The notes under the pieces are model-generated. The model had not been told where the DNA came from. It worked only from the letters and a program-made list of their open reading frames with translations, and searched no databases. The translations under genes and the position numbers were made by a program. DNA of 64,000 nucleotides, from contig NZ_JAFCMB010000005.1 of assembly GCF_018130145.1 (NCBI RefSeq), forward strand, positions 310,001 through 374,000, given 5' to 3'. Below are positions 30,041 to 38,724 of this stretch, piece after piece (position 1 is the first letter of the stretch; each line of letters starts with the position of its first letter). The DNA is from Bradyrhizobium sp. AUGA SZCCT0176 (GTDB taxonomy: Bacteria > Pseudomonadota > Alphaproteobacteria > Rhizobiales > Xanthobacteraceae).

Positions 30041-30095
30041 AGCGTTTTCGAGCAAAGTGGGCACCGGTTTGCGTGATGAAAACGCGTCAAAACAA
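30041..30095 (+). repeat. Dispersed intergenic repeat (copy 1)
   Basis: A 55-base element beginning AGCGTTTTCGAGCAAAGTGG and ending GCGTCAAAACAA. An inverted copy differing at only about five positions is at 48536-48590, in front of hisI. It lies between degP and the response regulator, directly before a strong hairpin. Similar elements are common between genes in Bradyrhizobium. Confidence 0.8.
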
Positions 30096-30099
30096 GAAT

Positions 30100-30126
30100 C
30101 CAGAGCTTCGGAGACCGAAGCTCTGG
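30100..30126. terminator. Strong 12-bp hairpin downstream of degP
   Basis: Perfect stem CCAGAGCTTCGG (30100-30111) / CCGAAGCTCTGG (30115-30126) with a three-base loop AGA, followed by AACACAAATAATT. It follows the dispersed repeat immediately and may be part of that element. It could terminate degP transcripts, but lacks a true T-run. Confidence 0.5.
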
Positions 30127-30205
30127 GAACACAAATAATTGCGCGGGTTCCCCGTTGCCTTGCATCGGCATGCGCCACGCGCCATGGTGAGAAAAGGCCC
30201 ACAAC

Positions 30206-30925
30206 GTGAGCACAACCGCTTCTCAGACCGCAACCGCCTCCCAAATGCGCCTGTTGATCATCGAAGACGACCGCGAGTCCGCCGACTATCTGGTGAAGGC
30301 GTTCCGCGAAGTCGGTTATATCGCCGATCTCGCCAGCGATGGCGAGGAAGGGCTGTCGCTCGCCGACAGCGGCGATTACGACGTGCTGGTGGTCGACCGC
30401 ATGCTGCCGAAGCGCGACGGCCTGTCGCTGATCGGCAGCTTGCGCGAAAAGGGCAACCGCACGCCGGTCCTGATCCTCTCCGCGCTCGGCCAGGTCGACG
30501 ACCGCATCAAGGGCCTGCGCGCCGGCGGTGACGATTACCTGCCAAAACCCTATTCATTCGCCGAGCTGCTCGCGCGTGTCGAAGTGCTGTCGCGCCGCCA
30601 TGGCGGTCCGGCCGAGGAAACCACCTACAAGGTCGGCGATCTCGAACTCGACCGGCTGTCGCACCGAGTCGCCCGCGGCAAGGACGAACTGACGCTGCAG
30701 CCGCGCGAGTTTCGCCTGCTCGAATATTTGATGAAGCATGCAGGGCAGGTGGTGACGCGCACCATGCTCCTGGAAAACGTCTGGGATTATCATTTCGATC
30801 CGCAGACCAACGTCATCGACGTGCATATCTCGCGGCTGCGCTCCAAGATCGACAAGGGCTTCGAGCGGCCCTTGCTGCACACGATCCGCGGCGCCGGATA
30901 CATGATTCGTGATGGGATCAGATAA
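30206..30925 (+). CDS. OmpR-family response regulator, orphan
   Basis: 239 residues from GTG at 30206; an ATG at 30245 (residue 14) would give a protein without the polar leader. The receiver has acidic ED20-D22, phospho-acceptor Asp64 (VVDRMLPKRDG) and the Lys in PKPYS. The winged-helix effector ends TIRGAGYMI. Regulators of this type are normally followed by a HAMP sensor kinase; here the next 400 bases hold none, and the degraded region begins. The kinase was probably lost or lies elsewhere. Confidence 0.92.
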   Translation: MSTTASQTATASQMRLLIIEDDRESADYLVKAFREVGYIADLASDGEEGLSLADSGDYDVLVVDRMLPKRDGLSLIGSLREKGNRTPVLILSALGQVDDRIKGLRAGGDDYLPKPYSFAELLARVEVLSRRHGGPAEETTYKVGDLELDRLSHRVARGKDELTLQPREFRLLEYLMKHAGQVVTRTMLLENVWDYHFDPQTNVIDVHISRLRSKIDKGFERPLLHTIRGAGYMIRDGIR

Positions 30926-31029
30926 GATGCTATAATTGTTGTATCTTTTTTATAGGCCTTGTTTTCGATTGCCAATTATTTACCGGCTCTCTCAACCGTC
31001 GGTCGGCTTCGCAGCACCTCCGAAAAGCA

Positions 31030-31057
31030 AAAGCCCCGCCTAAGCGGGGCTTTCTTC
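31030..31057. terminator. Intrinsic terminator, bidirectional
   Basis: Perfect 10-bp stem AAAGCCCCGC (31030-31039) / GCGGGGCTTT (31044-31053) with loop CTAA and T-rich ends on both strands. It serves the response regulator from the left. The stop codon of the excisionase-like gene on the other strand falls within it. Confidence 0.85.
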
Positions 31058-31276
31058 AATCGGCTTGCCGGCATCCGGCAGCATTTTGAGCCATACTCTC
31101 AAATCGTCCGGCAGGATGATCGTACGCCTCCCGTGCTTCTTGGCCTTGAGATCACCGCCGCTGATCGCCTCACGAATGGAGGTCAGCCCGATCCCGGTGA
31201 GGGCGCTTGCCTCCTCAGGTGACACCGAGAGCCGTTCCGAGAGCGGTACCTTTCCCTTCTGTCCGAACTCGTTCAT
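31040..31276 (-). CDS. Excisionase/AlpA-like helix-turn-helix protein
   Basis: 78 residues. The central part LSVSPEEASALTGIGLTSIREAISGGDLKAKKHGRRTIILPDDLRVWL is the small winged-helix domain of excisionase-family proteins (HTH_17). The C-terminus is short and acidic. Such proteins direct integrase in mobile elements or act as small regulators. No integrase is next to it, so it may be a remnant of an integrated element at the left edge of the degraded region. Confidence 0.78.
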   Translation of the reverse strand: MNEFGQKGKVPLSERLSVSPEEASALTGIGLTSIREAISGGDLKAKKHGRRTIILPDDLRVWLKMLPDAGKPIEESPA

Positions 31277-31917
31277 CAGATAAGAGCCTTATCGTTTGCA
31301 GGCCACGGCGTGGCTAGTCTCGTCGCCCTTGTCCTCGACTTGCGATTCCGGCACGGGCGACAATCTCACGCGCCTCCTTGGCCTAGCTTGGTACAGCGGC
31401 CGACAAAGAACGCACGAGATAACGTGGTCATCCCCACATGATGCAATTGGCGGTGCCGAACCAAAATGGTTGTCAAAAATGCGTGGTGCAATTGGATACC
31501 AAAGCGAATGAAAGGAGAGGTCCCCACTTCCCAATTTCTTCGCCCCTGCTCAGCGCAATAGCTGCGACGAATTCTGGAGCTGGGCGAAGCCTCTCGCCAC
31601 TGTAACGGTGATCAGCTGCTGATATCGTAAATGGTTCGCCCGGACTCGAGCCTGCAACTGGACCATTATGAACGGCAGAATACAGCTTCGCTCATTTGCT
31701 TTTTGTTGTGCTTGTTCGATACCACGCGTTTTATTTCGATGGCATCGTTTCTGGTCCGAGCGGTGTTTAGGAAACCGGAGTCACGCGCCAGACGTCGCTC
31801 CCGCAAAGTAGATGCCCTACGGCCGAACAGTCGCTCAGGAGCGCGACAGCCTATCTTCTTCGTCGGATTGCAGGATGCTTCATCCCGCTCGTTCTTCGAG
31901 CTGCTGCCGATCCATTT
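31277..31917. other. Degraded AT-richer stretch without recognisable genes
   Basis: Only short, unconvincing reading frames. Base composition is visibly richer in A and T than the flanking genes. No tRNA, insertion sequence end or direct repeat could be identified by eye. It reads as decayed foreign or deleted DNA between the excisionase-like gene and the SMP-30 fragment. Confidence 0.5.
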
Positions 31918-32196
31918 CTAACAGTCGGGCCTCTGTAAGCAATGCTCGCGTCCTTCCTGGTCTGTGCGAAACGACTCGATGAACCTGCCTTGGCACTGCG
32001 TGACAAAAACCGTCTTCCCGTCTTTGCCACCAAACGACAAATTAGTCGGTTCTTTGCCTTTCAACGCAATCTCCTTCTGAACCGTTCCGTTTGGTTTCAT
32101 GACGGCAATCGTACCCTTCTGGATTCGAGCTACAAGCAACCTTCCGGAGACATCTGTGCGGAGACCGTCGATCGTGTCGGGCTCACTCTCACAAAG
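31918..32196 (-). pseudogene. C-terminal fragment of an SMP-30/gluconolactonase-like gene
   Basis: The minus strand encodes ESEPDTIDGLRTDVSGRLLVARI, then QKGTIAVMKPNGTVQKEI, KGKEPTNLSFGG and GKTVFVTQCQGRFIESF, the last beta-propeller blades of SMP-30/gluconolactonase lactonases, ending at a stop at 31918. There is no N-terminal two-thirds: upstream of about 32196 the DNA becomes a kinase fragment on the opposite strand. The gene is therefore truncated at a rearrangement junction. Confidence 0.7.
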
Positions 32197-32663
32197 CAGA
32201 ACGCGCCGCGGGCGGAGATCGTAGACCTCAACGAGGCGATCGTCGAGGTGATAGCCCTGACCTACAGCGAAGCTGTCAAAACCGGCGTCACAGTGAGCAC
32301 ACGACTGGCGCCTCAGTTGCCGCGTGTCCAAGGCGATCGGGTCCAACTGCAACAAGTGATGCTGAACTTAATCGTTAACGCTATTCAGGCCATGAGTGGT
32401 ATTGGGGAAGGCGCGCGCGAATTACAGATCAGCATCGATGCCGTCCCGTCCGAAGGTGGCGTGCGCGTCGGGGTGCGGGACACCGGCCCGGGGCTGAGCC
32501 CGGAGAGCCTCCCGCGTCTGTTCGAGCCATTCTACACGACCAAGCCCGAGGGCATGGGCCTATCTGTCTGCCGCTCGATCATCAAAGCCCATCGCGACGG
32601 TTGTGGGCGTTCCCGTGCGAACCGCAGGGTGCTCTCTTTCAGTTTACGATCCCTGCCACCTAA
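32196..32663 (+). pseudogene. Truncated, frameshifted histidine kinase
   Basis: The plus strand encodes the C-terminal half of a PAS-type histidine kinase: RAEIVDLNEAIVEVIAL, the N-box VMLNLIVNAIQAM, G1 DTGPGLSPESLPRLFEPFYTT and G2 GMGLSVCRSIIKAH. After AKAH the frame is lost: the expected RRLWAFPCEPQGALFQFTIP is found one frame over, ending TAA at 32661-32663. A single-base deletion near 32592 explains this. The dimerisation domain is missing because of the junction with the SMP-30 fragment. Confidence 0.75.
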
Positions 32664-33118
32664 GCGGACGGACCGTAATCGAGTCGATGTAGCTCTTTGG
32701 CACTTTCGGACCTGGGGCCATGACCGATTTGAGTCCGTTACGCGCACGAAAACAGACGTTGTCCGCTTCCAAGTTTATGGGTTCACGCCCTAGTCATCTG
32801 GAACGCAAGTTCGTCACATTATAATGATAGCTCGAATCTCTCCCGATAGAGGAGATCGCTTGTGGCGAATGCAGGTATGAGAGGCCGGCCGATCGCGCAG
32901 GAGCGGACGTATTTGGAGCGGCAAGTACGTCGCCATCGTGTCATCCGGCATTCCCTGCGCCCTCTCTTTTGAGAGGTGCGAAAATTACCTGCAAACCTCG
33001 GGCGATCAGCGCCGCGAGATCGCGAAGCCGTATCTGCCTGGCTGTTTGAAAATTGAATCAGAAAATTGGGCCCGTTCCGATTTAATCCTGGAACCGAGTC
33101 ACGATATCCGACAACTCG
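32664..33118. other. Gene-free stretch in degraded region
   Basis: No credible coding region, RNA gene or insertion sequence found. Reading frames here are short and have no recognisable motifs. Probably decayed sequence continuing from the pseudogene. Confidence 0.4.
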
Positions 33119-33314
33119 TGGGGCGGATTGAGCCGAAGGCGCAATCCGCCATTTTGGCTCGATCGCTGCGGGTCATCATTGTTCTCGCATTCTCCGCTCG
33201 CCGACAGCGCAAGCGCGACGATAATTCGACATGGGGCATCGGATAGAGCACAGGCCACGTTTGCGATGTACCCCCGGGCGGCAGATTACGCCTTCGGCTC
33301 CAATCCGCCCCACG
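33119..33314. repeat. Inverted pair of REP-like palindromes
   Basis: Left copy (33119-33151) GTGGGGCGGATTGAGCCGAAGGCGCAATCCGCC is itself a hairpin (GGCGGATTG/CAATCCGCC). A diverged reverse copy lies at 33280-33314 (GGCAGATTACGCCTTCGGC to CCGCCCCAC). Such paired palindromes resemble rhizobial REP-type elements. They end 39 bases before the hydrolase stop codon. Confidence 0.7.
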
Positions 33315-33352
33315 GACCTGAAATCACGAAAATACTTCCTGTTGATTGTGGC

Positions 33353-34360
33353 CTAGGGGCCGTTGCCGGCAACTTCGTTGATCGCAGCCATCACCTCGCC
33401 CGTCGCTGTCTGGTGAATCATGTGCCCGGTTTGAGGAACGCGGTGAAACGCGCTCTGCGAAACGTCGGAATGCAATCGGGCCGATTGCTTGTCGATGTCG
33501 ATCAGCCGGTCGTTTTCGCCGGCGATGATGACGACAGGCATCTTAAGCTCCGCATACTTGTCCTCGAAATGGAAGGCATCGGGAATCATGAGCGCCGACT
33601 CGGCGGCCGAAGCGCGGATCTGCGAAGGACGAAGCGCCATCTCCTTCGGGAACTGCTCGAACTTGGCAGGCGCCGACTTGGGTCCGAAGATCTTCGCCAT
33701 CATGAGCGGCCACATCAGTCTGCTGATCATGGGCGACAGCGTGTGGCCCATGATATCGCCCACAACGGGCACAGCCGGGGCGGACAGGGCCACGACGTCG
33801 GGACGCAGGGTAGGATAGTAGTAGCCCGAGGCGAGAACCAAGCCGCGCACCATGTCGGGAAACTTGAGAGCCAGGGCGACCGCCACCGATGCGCCCCAGG
33901 AGTGCCCGAGTACGATCGCCTGTGAAACGCCGAGCCGCTTGAGCGCGCGCTGGATCAATTGAGCCTGGGCATCGGGCGTCCACACGACATTGCGCGGTCG
34001 GCTGCTATGGCCGAACCCGGGACGGTCGATGATAATGACCCTGTAGTTCTTGGCGGCTAGGTCGACCAGCCCACTGGATTCGAAATCCTGGATCATGCTG
34101 CCGTTGCCATGCAGAAGCACCAGCGGCTCGCCCGAGCCTCTTTCCACGTAGTGCAGACGGACACCGTCCACATCAAGGAACCGGCCGGCTGGCGGATTGT
34201 CGTGCTCTGCCTTTTTCGCCAGATGACGGTTCAGAAGTGCGGTCGCTGCCAGCGCTCCTGCTGCGACTACTGCGGCGACCGCATAGGAATGGCCCGCTGC
34301 AACGTTCCGGTTTCGCCTGACGGACGTCGGAAGCCGACTTAATCGGTTCATCGGGGTCAT
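33353..34360 (-). CDS. Alpha/beta-fold hydrolase with N-terminal membrane anchor
   Basis: 335 residues from the ATG at 34360 (a GTG six bases earlier is possible). One hydrophobic segment (YAVAAVVAAGALAATALL) is followed by the hydrolase fold: oxyanion HGNGSMIQDF, nucleophile elbow GHSWGASVA, acid in IIAGENDRLI and His in QTGHMIH. The lid region is rich in Met/Pro/Ile. The family includes haloperoxidase-like esterases and epoxide hydrolases; the substrate is unknown. It borders the degraded region and may have arrived with it. Confidence 0.88.
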   Translation of the reverse strand: MTPMNRLSRLPTSVRRNRNVAAGHSYAVAAVVAAGALAATALLNRHLAKKAEHDNPPAGRFLDVDGVRLHYVERGSGEPLVLLHGNGSMIQDFESSGLVDLAAKNYRVIIIDRPGFGHSSRPRNVVWTPDAQAQLIQRALKRLGVSQAIVLGHSWGASVAVALALKFPDMVRGLVLASGYYYPTLRPDVVALSAPAVPVVGDIMGHTLSPMISRLMWPLMMAKIFGPKSAPAKFEQFPKEMALRPSQIRASAAESALMIPDAFHFEDKYAELKMPVVIIAGENDRLIDIDKQSARLHSDVSQSAFHRVPQTGHMIHQTATGEVMAAINEVAGNGP

Positions 34361-34624
34361 GCTCACACCATGGGTGCCTGCACGAAACGTCGGCCACCCG
34401 ACAAATGTTGCAGTGTGCGTTAAACCGCCCGCAGCACGGATCGTTCCTCAACCGCTTGAGAAGTCGCGGCTCAGGCGCATATGAGCCCGCCAGGCGCCCG
34501 GTCAGTGGCTTTTATCGGTGATGAGATCGCCAGTTGCGCTCCCGCCTGCCTCAGGAATGGAGCAGCGACGCCGTCGGCGCTATTGTCCGGATTCGGCCCG
34601 CGTACCTCAAAGGCGGCGTAACGA

Positions 34625-35188
34625 TCAGAACCGCGTCACGATATCCGACAGTGCCGGGCGAGGGCGGTCCTCGGCGGGTTTTGACGGCGTGCCGATATGG
34701 ATGAAGCCGGCGAGCTTCTCGTCCGCCTTCACGCCGAGGCCTTCGAGCACGTCGCGGTCGAACGCGAACCAGCCGGTAAGCCAGTTGGCGCCGTAGCCGA
34801 GCGCGGTGGCCGCGGTGACAATGTTCATGGCGCTGGCGCCGGCAGATAGTTCCTGCTCCCACGCCGGCACCTTGGGGTGCGGTTTGACAAAACTCACCAC
34901 GGCGATCACCAGCGGCGCATCCATCAGCCGGCGCTTTTCCATTTCGACATCGGCTGCCGGAGCGCCCGGATTCTTCCGCGCAAATACTGCTGCGATGACG
35001 TCGCCGGCGCGGGCGCGCGCGTCGCCTTCGAACACGATGAAGCGCCACGGCGTCAGCTTGCCGTGATCGGGAACCCGCGAACCGATAGTCAGGATGGTCT
35101 CGAGTTCGGCCGCCGAGGGGCCGGGGCCACTCATCTCGCGCGGTTTGATGGAGCGGCGGAGTTTCAGGAGTTCAAGGGCATCGGGCAA
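34625..35188 (-). CDS. Nitroreductase-family flavoprotein (YdjA-like)
   Basis: 187 residues. FMN-binding features are RRSIKPREM near the start, SRVPDHGKLTPWRFIVF, the central ANWLTGWFAFD, and GFIHIGTPSKPAEDRPRP at the C-terminus, the short YdjA-type layout. Such enzymes reduce nitro groups or quinones with NAD(P)H; the natural substrate is unknown. Monocistronic. Confidence 0.92.
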   Translation of the reverse strand: MPDALELLKLRRSIKPREMSGPGPSAAELETILTIGSRVPDHGKLTPWRFIVFEGDARARAGDVIAAVFARKNPGAPAADVEMEKRRLMDAPLVIAVVSFVKPHPKVPAWEQELSAGASAMNIVTAATALGYGANWLTGWFAFDRDVLEGLGVKADEKLAGFIHIGTPSKPAEDRPRPALSDIVTRF

Positions 35189-35361
35189 TTTAAGGGCTTT
35201 CGCTGGAAGGTTGGCGATCGGATATCACGTAGATAGGAAGCCGACGAGGCTGGTGAAGGCCTTTTTAGACCGATTGTGATCAGAATGGTGAGGATGACTG
35301 GTGTCGGCGGCTCGCGATAAAGGTCTTGGTCCCAAGGTGGGACTATGGTAAGATTCAGGCG

Positions 35362-35664
35362 GTGAGAGTGATAGCGCTCAGCACGATCAAGAATTTTCTC
35401 GGGCGAGGCGCGGATGTTGCCGACGCCCGCGAGCCGGTCATGGCGTGGTTTCGCCAGGTGAGGCAGGCGGATTGGGCGAAGCCGGCGGACGTCAAGCGGG
35501 ACATCCGCAGCGCCAGCATTCTCAAGGATGGTCGCGCTGTCTTCAACGTCGCCGGTAACAAATATCGTATCGTGGTCTGGATCAACTATCCCTATCGCGT
35601 CGTTTATATCAGGTTTGTCGGCACGCATCGACAGTACGACTCGATCGATGCGCAAAGCATTTAA
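35362..35664 (+). CDS. higB: HigB-type mRNA interferase toxin
   Basis: 100 residues from GTG at 35362; an in-frame TTG at 35326 is an alternative. The HigB_toxin fold is recognisable in MRVIALSTIKNFLGR, the WFRQVRQADWAKPADVKRDI block, and the core NVAGNKYRIVVWINYPYRVVYIRFVGTHRQYDSID. The toxin cleaves translated mRNA at the ribosome. The antitoxin gene follows 11 bases later: toxin-first order, as usual for higBA. A small GTCCC/GGGAC inverted repeat just upstream (about 35330-35345) may be the autoregulatory operator. Confidence 0.93.
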   Translation: MRVIALSTIKNFLGRGADVADAREPVMAWFRQVRQADWAKPADVKRDIRSASILKDGRAVFNVAGNKYRIVVWINYPYRVVYIRFVGTHRQYDSIDAQSI

Positions 35665-35675
35665 GGATTCCGGTT

Positions 35676-36047
35676 ATGGATATCGCGCCCATTAAATCCC
35701 ATCGTGACTATCGCCGCGTGCTCAAGGAGATCGAGGGATTGATGACTGCCCGGCGCAATTCGCCCGAGGGCGATCGGCTAGATGTGCTGGTCACGTTGGT
35801 GGAAGCGTGGGAGCGCAAACATTACCGGCTCGATCTGCCGGACCCTGTGGAGGCGATCAGGTACCATATGGAACAGAGCGGTTTGCAGCCGCGCGATCTC
35901 ATTCCTTTTATCGGCAGCCGGAATCGCGTGCACGAAGTGCTAAATCGTCGGCGTGAACTCACGCTCAACATGATCAGACGGCTGCACGAGGGACTTGGCA
36001 TTCCCGCCGAATCCCTGATCAAGATCGGGCAGAACAAGGCTGCCTAA
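35676..36047 (+). CDS. higA: HigA-type antitoxin
   Basis: 123 residues. The N-terminal half is the HigA COG5499 region (IKSHRDYRRVLKEIEGLM...RLDVLVTLVEAWERKHY). The C-terminal half is an XRE-type helix-turn-helix (GLQPRDLIPFIGSRNRVHEVLNRRRELTLNMIRRLHEGLGI). It neutralises HigB and represses the operon. Its stop overlaps the tail of a small gene on the other strand by four bases. Confidence 0.94.
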   Translation: MDIAPIKSHRDYRRVLKEIEGLMTARRNSPEGDRLDVLVTLVEAWERKHYRLDLPDPVEAIRYHMEQSGLQPRDLIPFIGSRNRVHEVLNRRRELTLNMIRRLHEGLGIPAESLIKIGQNKAA

Positions 36048-36253
36048 ATCGACGGTGCCGGCTTCACCGGCATCTTCGCCGCCCGCTCCAAGAGATCTTT
36101 CCCGAGGTCTTCCAGAATTTCCCGCGTTGCCAGAAACAGGCTGTGGCCCTGTTCGGTTTCGATCGCCAGCGCCACCACCGTCGGCCGGTTGGGATCCGGG
36201 ATCAGCTGGTAAGCCCGGATCGGAAAAGCGGGAAGCTCCTGCTCGTCAGCCAT
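36044..36253 (-). CDS. Small conserved protein translationally coupled to thrS
   Basis: 69 residues: [17 protein letters not shown], then IPDPNRPTVVALAIETEQGHSLF and LATREILEDLGKDLLERAAKM. The beta-rich start and C-terminal helix suggest a small globular domain; no family recognised beyond uncharacterised Rhizobiales proteins. Its ATG shares one base with the thrS stop (TGATG), so translation is coupled to thrS. Confidence 0.75.
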   Translation of the reverse strand: MADEQELPAFPIRAYQLIPDPNRPTVVALAIETEQGHSLFLATREILEDLGKDLLERAAKMPVKPAPSI

Positions 36254-38298
36254 CAGGTCTCGAGCCTGGCCCGCTTGACGTCCGGCGGGGTGGCTTCCTC
36301 GACCAGGGCCGCCAGCGCCTCGTCGGTCGGCATCACCTTTTGGCCTTCGCTGCCGAGCCGGCGGACCGAGACCGAATGGGTCTCGGCTTCCTTCTTGCCG
36401 ACGACGAGAAGGGCCGGGATTTTCGCCAGCGAGTGTTCGCGGACCTTGTAGTTGATCTTCTCGTTGCGCAGATCGATCTCGACGCGCAGGCCCGCGCGCC
36501 GCGCCGCGGCGGCGACCACCTTGGCGTATTCGTCGCCTTCGGAGGTGATGGTGGTGACGACGGCCTGCACCGGTGCCAGCCAGAGCGGGAAGTTACCGGC
36601 GAAATGCTCGATCAGGATTCCGATGAAGCGCTCCATCGAGCCGCAGATCGCGCGATGCACCATGACCGGCACCTTCTTGGAGCCGTCGGCATCGATGTAG
36701 AACGCACCGAATCGTTCCGGCAGGTTGAAGTCGACCTGCGTGGTGCCGCATTGCCAGTCGCGGCCGATGGCGTCGCGCAGCACATATTCGAACTTCGGTC
36801 CGTAGAACGCGCCTTCACCGGGATTGATCGCGGTCTTGATGCGGTTGCTGCCGCTGGCCTGAATTTCCGACAGCACGGTGGCCATCACGCGCTCGGCGTG
36901 ATCCCACATCTCGTCGGTGCCGACGCGCTTCTCCGGCTTGGTCGAGAGTTTGATCGTCAGCTCACCCTCGAAGCCGAAATCCGCATAGGTCGACAGGATC
37001 AGATCGTTGATCTTGAGACATTCGTCGGCGAGTTGCGCTTCGGTGCAGAACACATGCGCGTCGTCCTGGGTGAAGCCGCGCACGCGCATCAGGCCGTGCA
37101 TCGCGCCCGACGGCTCATAGCGGTGCACCACGCCGAATTCGGCGAGCCGCAGCGGCAGGTCGCGATAGCTCTTCAGGCCATGCTTGAAGATCTGCACATG
37201 GCCGGGGCAGTTCATCGGTTTGAGCGCAAACCAGCGCTTGTCCTCGGCCTCGTCGCCGGCGGATTGCGCCGCGAACATGTTCTCGCGGTACCAGTCCCAA
37301 TGGCCTGAAGTCTCCCACAGCACCTTGTCGAGGATCTGCGGCGCGTTGACCTCGCTGTAATCGCCGGTCAGGCGGCGGCGCATATAGGCGATCAGCGCCT
37401 GGAACACCGTCCAGCCCTTCGGGTGCCAGAACACCACGCCGGGGCCTTCCTCCTGGAAGTGAAACAGGTCGAGCTCGCGGCCGAGCTTGCGGTGGTCGCG
37501 CTTCTCGGCCTCCTCGATCTGCTTCAGATAGAGGTCGAGGTCTTCCTGCTTCGCAAACGCCGTGCCGTAGATGCGCGTCAGCATCGGGTTGTTGCTGTCG
37601 CCGCGCCAATAGGCGCCCGCGACCTTCATCAGCTTGAACGCGTTGCCGACCTTGCCGGTCGAGGTCATATGCGGCCCGCGGCAGAGATCGAACCAGTCGC
37701 CCTGGTAATAGATCTTGATCGGCTCGTCGCCGGGAATGGCGTCGACCAGTTCGACCTTGAAGGCTTCGCCCTTGTCGCGAAACACCTGTTTTGTCTTCTC
37801 GCGCGACCAGACTTCCTTGGTGAAGGGTTTGTCGCGCGCGACGATCTCGCGCATCTTCTTTTCGATCGCGGCGAAATCTTCCGGCGTGAACGGCTCGTTG
37901 CGGAAGAAGTCGTAATAGAACCCGTTCTCGATCACCGGACCGATGGTGACCTGCGTGCCCGGCCACAGCGACTGCACCGCTTCGGCGAGCACGTGGGCGG
38001 CGTCATGCCGGATTAGTTCCAGCGCGCGCGGGTCGTCGCGGTTGACGAACTCGATCCTGGCGTCGCCCGAGATCGGATCGTTGAGGTCGGCGACCACGCC
38101 ATCGAGCGCCATCGCCACCGTGCGCTTGGCCAGCGACGGCGAGATGCCCTTGGCGATCTCGAGCCCGGTAATGTCCTGGGGAAATTCGCGCCTGGCGCCA
38201 TCGGGGAAGGTGAGGGTGATTTTTTGCACGGGTTCGGCCGGTTTCAAGTTCGCAAGGCCAAATTGGAATCCCGGTGCGGGTGCATTGCTGTCAGGCAT
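36253..38298 (-). CDS. thrS: Threonyl-tRNA synthetase, full-length
   Basis: 681 residues from the ATG at 38298, preceded by AAGGAGA. TGS domain ([23 protein letters not shown]), editing domain with the zinc-type motif [13 protein letters not shown], then the class II catalytic core with zinc Cys in [10 protein letters not shown], motif 2 [26 protein letters not shown], motif 3 [13 protein letters not shown], and the anticodon-binding domain. It charges tRNA-Thr and clears mischarged Ser. This is the housekeeping enzyme; a shorter paralogue is at 53664. I saw no T-box or attenuator upstream of this copy. Confidence 0.97.
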   Translation of the reverse strand: MPDSNAPAPGFQFGLANLKPAEPVQKITLTFPDGARREFPQDITGLEIAKGISPSLAKRTVAMALDGVVADLNDPISGDARIEFVNRDDPRALELIRHDAAHVLAEAVQSLWPGTQVTIGPVIENGFYYDFFRNEPFTPEDFAAIEKKMREIVARDKPFTKEVWSREKTKQVFRDKGEAFKVELVDAIPGDEPIKIYYQGDWFDLCRGPHMTSTGKVGNAFKLMKVAGAYWRGDSNNPMLTRIYGTAFAKQEDLDLYLKQIEEAEKRDHRKLGRELDLFHFQEEGPGVVFWHPKGWTVFQALIAYMRRRLTGDYSEVNAPQILDKVLWETSGHWDWYRENMFAAQSAGDEAEDKRWFALKPMNCPGHVQIFKHGLKSYRDLPLRLAEFGVVHRYEPSGAMHGLMRVRGFTQDDAHVFCTEAQLADECLKINDLILSTYADFGFEGELTIKLSTKPEKRVGTDEMWDHAERVMATVLSEIQASGSNRIKTAINPGEGAFYGPKFEYVLRDAIGRDWQCGTTQVDFNLPERFGAFYIDADGSKKVPVMVHRAICGSMERFIGILIEHFAGNFPLWLAPVQAVVTTITSEGDEYAKVVAAAARRAGLRVEIDLRNEKINYKVREHSLAKIPALLVVGKKEAETHSVSVRRLGSEGQKVMPTDEALAALVEEATPPDVKRARLET

Positions 38299-38724
38299 TG
38301 GCGTCTCCTTGAGCTCACTCCTGCGAACGAGCGCAGGTAAGCGGGAACAGGCGGTATAGCAGGGGATTCGGCTCCTGCAATCGGGCAATATCAAGAAAAT
38401 CGGCGGCCGATCCCTGCGATGATACGTATCCCGCTCCTGTGAGGTCTCTTGGTGGCGATCTGTCCGCCGCCAAAAACCACCGTGAAGGCGATTGGTTCAC
38501 GCGAAGGCGTTGCGCAGTAACGGCCCTCAGCGCGCGGCGCCGGCGTCTCCTACGTGCAGTTGAATGCAATCCAACGCTGCGCGCCGCGCGCTTTGTCGGA
38601 GCGGCCGTGGTCGCGCTGACGCGTGCGATGCAAGCGGGCCCAACGCCAAAGTTCCACACACCGCCGTCGTGACAAGACCAGGTTCGCGTGCTTCTCTCGC
38701 GCGTGGGGAATCCGAGGGGGCATC
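38299..38724. other. Divergent intergenic region, thrS and caspase gene
   Basis: No credible gene. One small hairpin was seen (CGTGAA-N9-TTCACG, near 38481-38501). No attenuator-like leader peptide in front of thrS. Confidence 0.4.

Noticed and set aside
31942..32793. 283-codon plus-strand frame as an intact gene
   Set aside because: Its first 85 codons are antisense to the SMP-30 fragment and its last 60 codons are out of frame relative to the kinase family; treated as a pseudogene.
32938..33246. 102-codon frame in the degraded region
   Set aside because: It contains half of a REP-like hairpin and shows no recognisable motif or ribosome site.
38299..38724. Possible T-box or Thr attenuator before full-length thrS
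   Set aside because: No leader peptide, terminator or T-box-like sequence seen; only a small hairpin on the far side.
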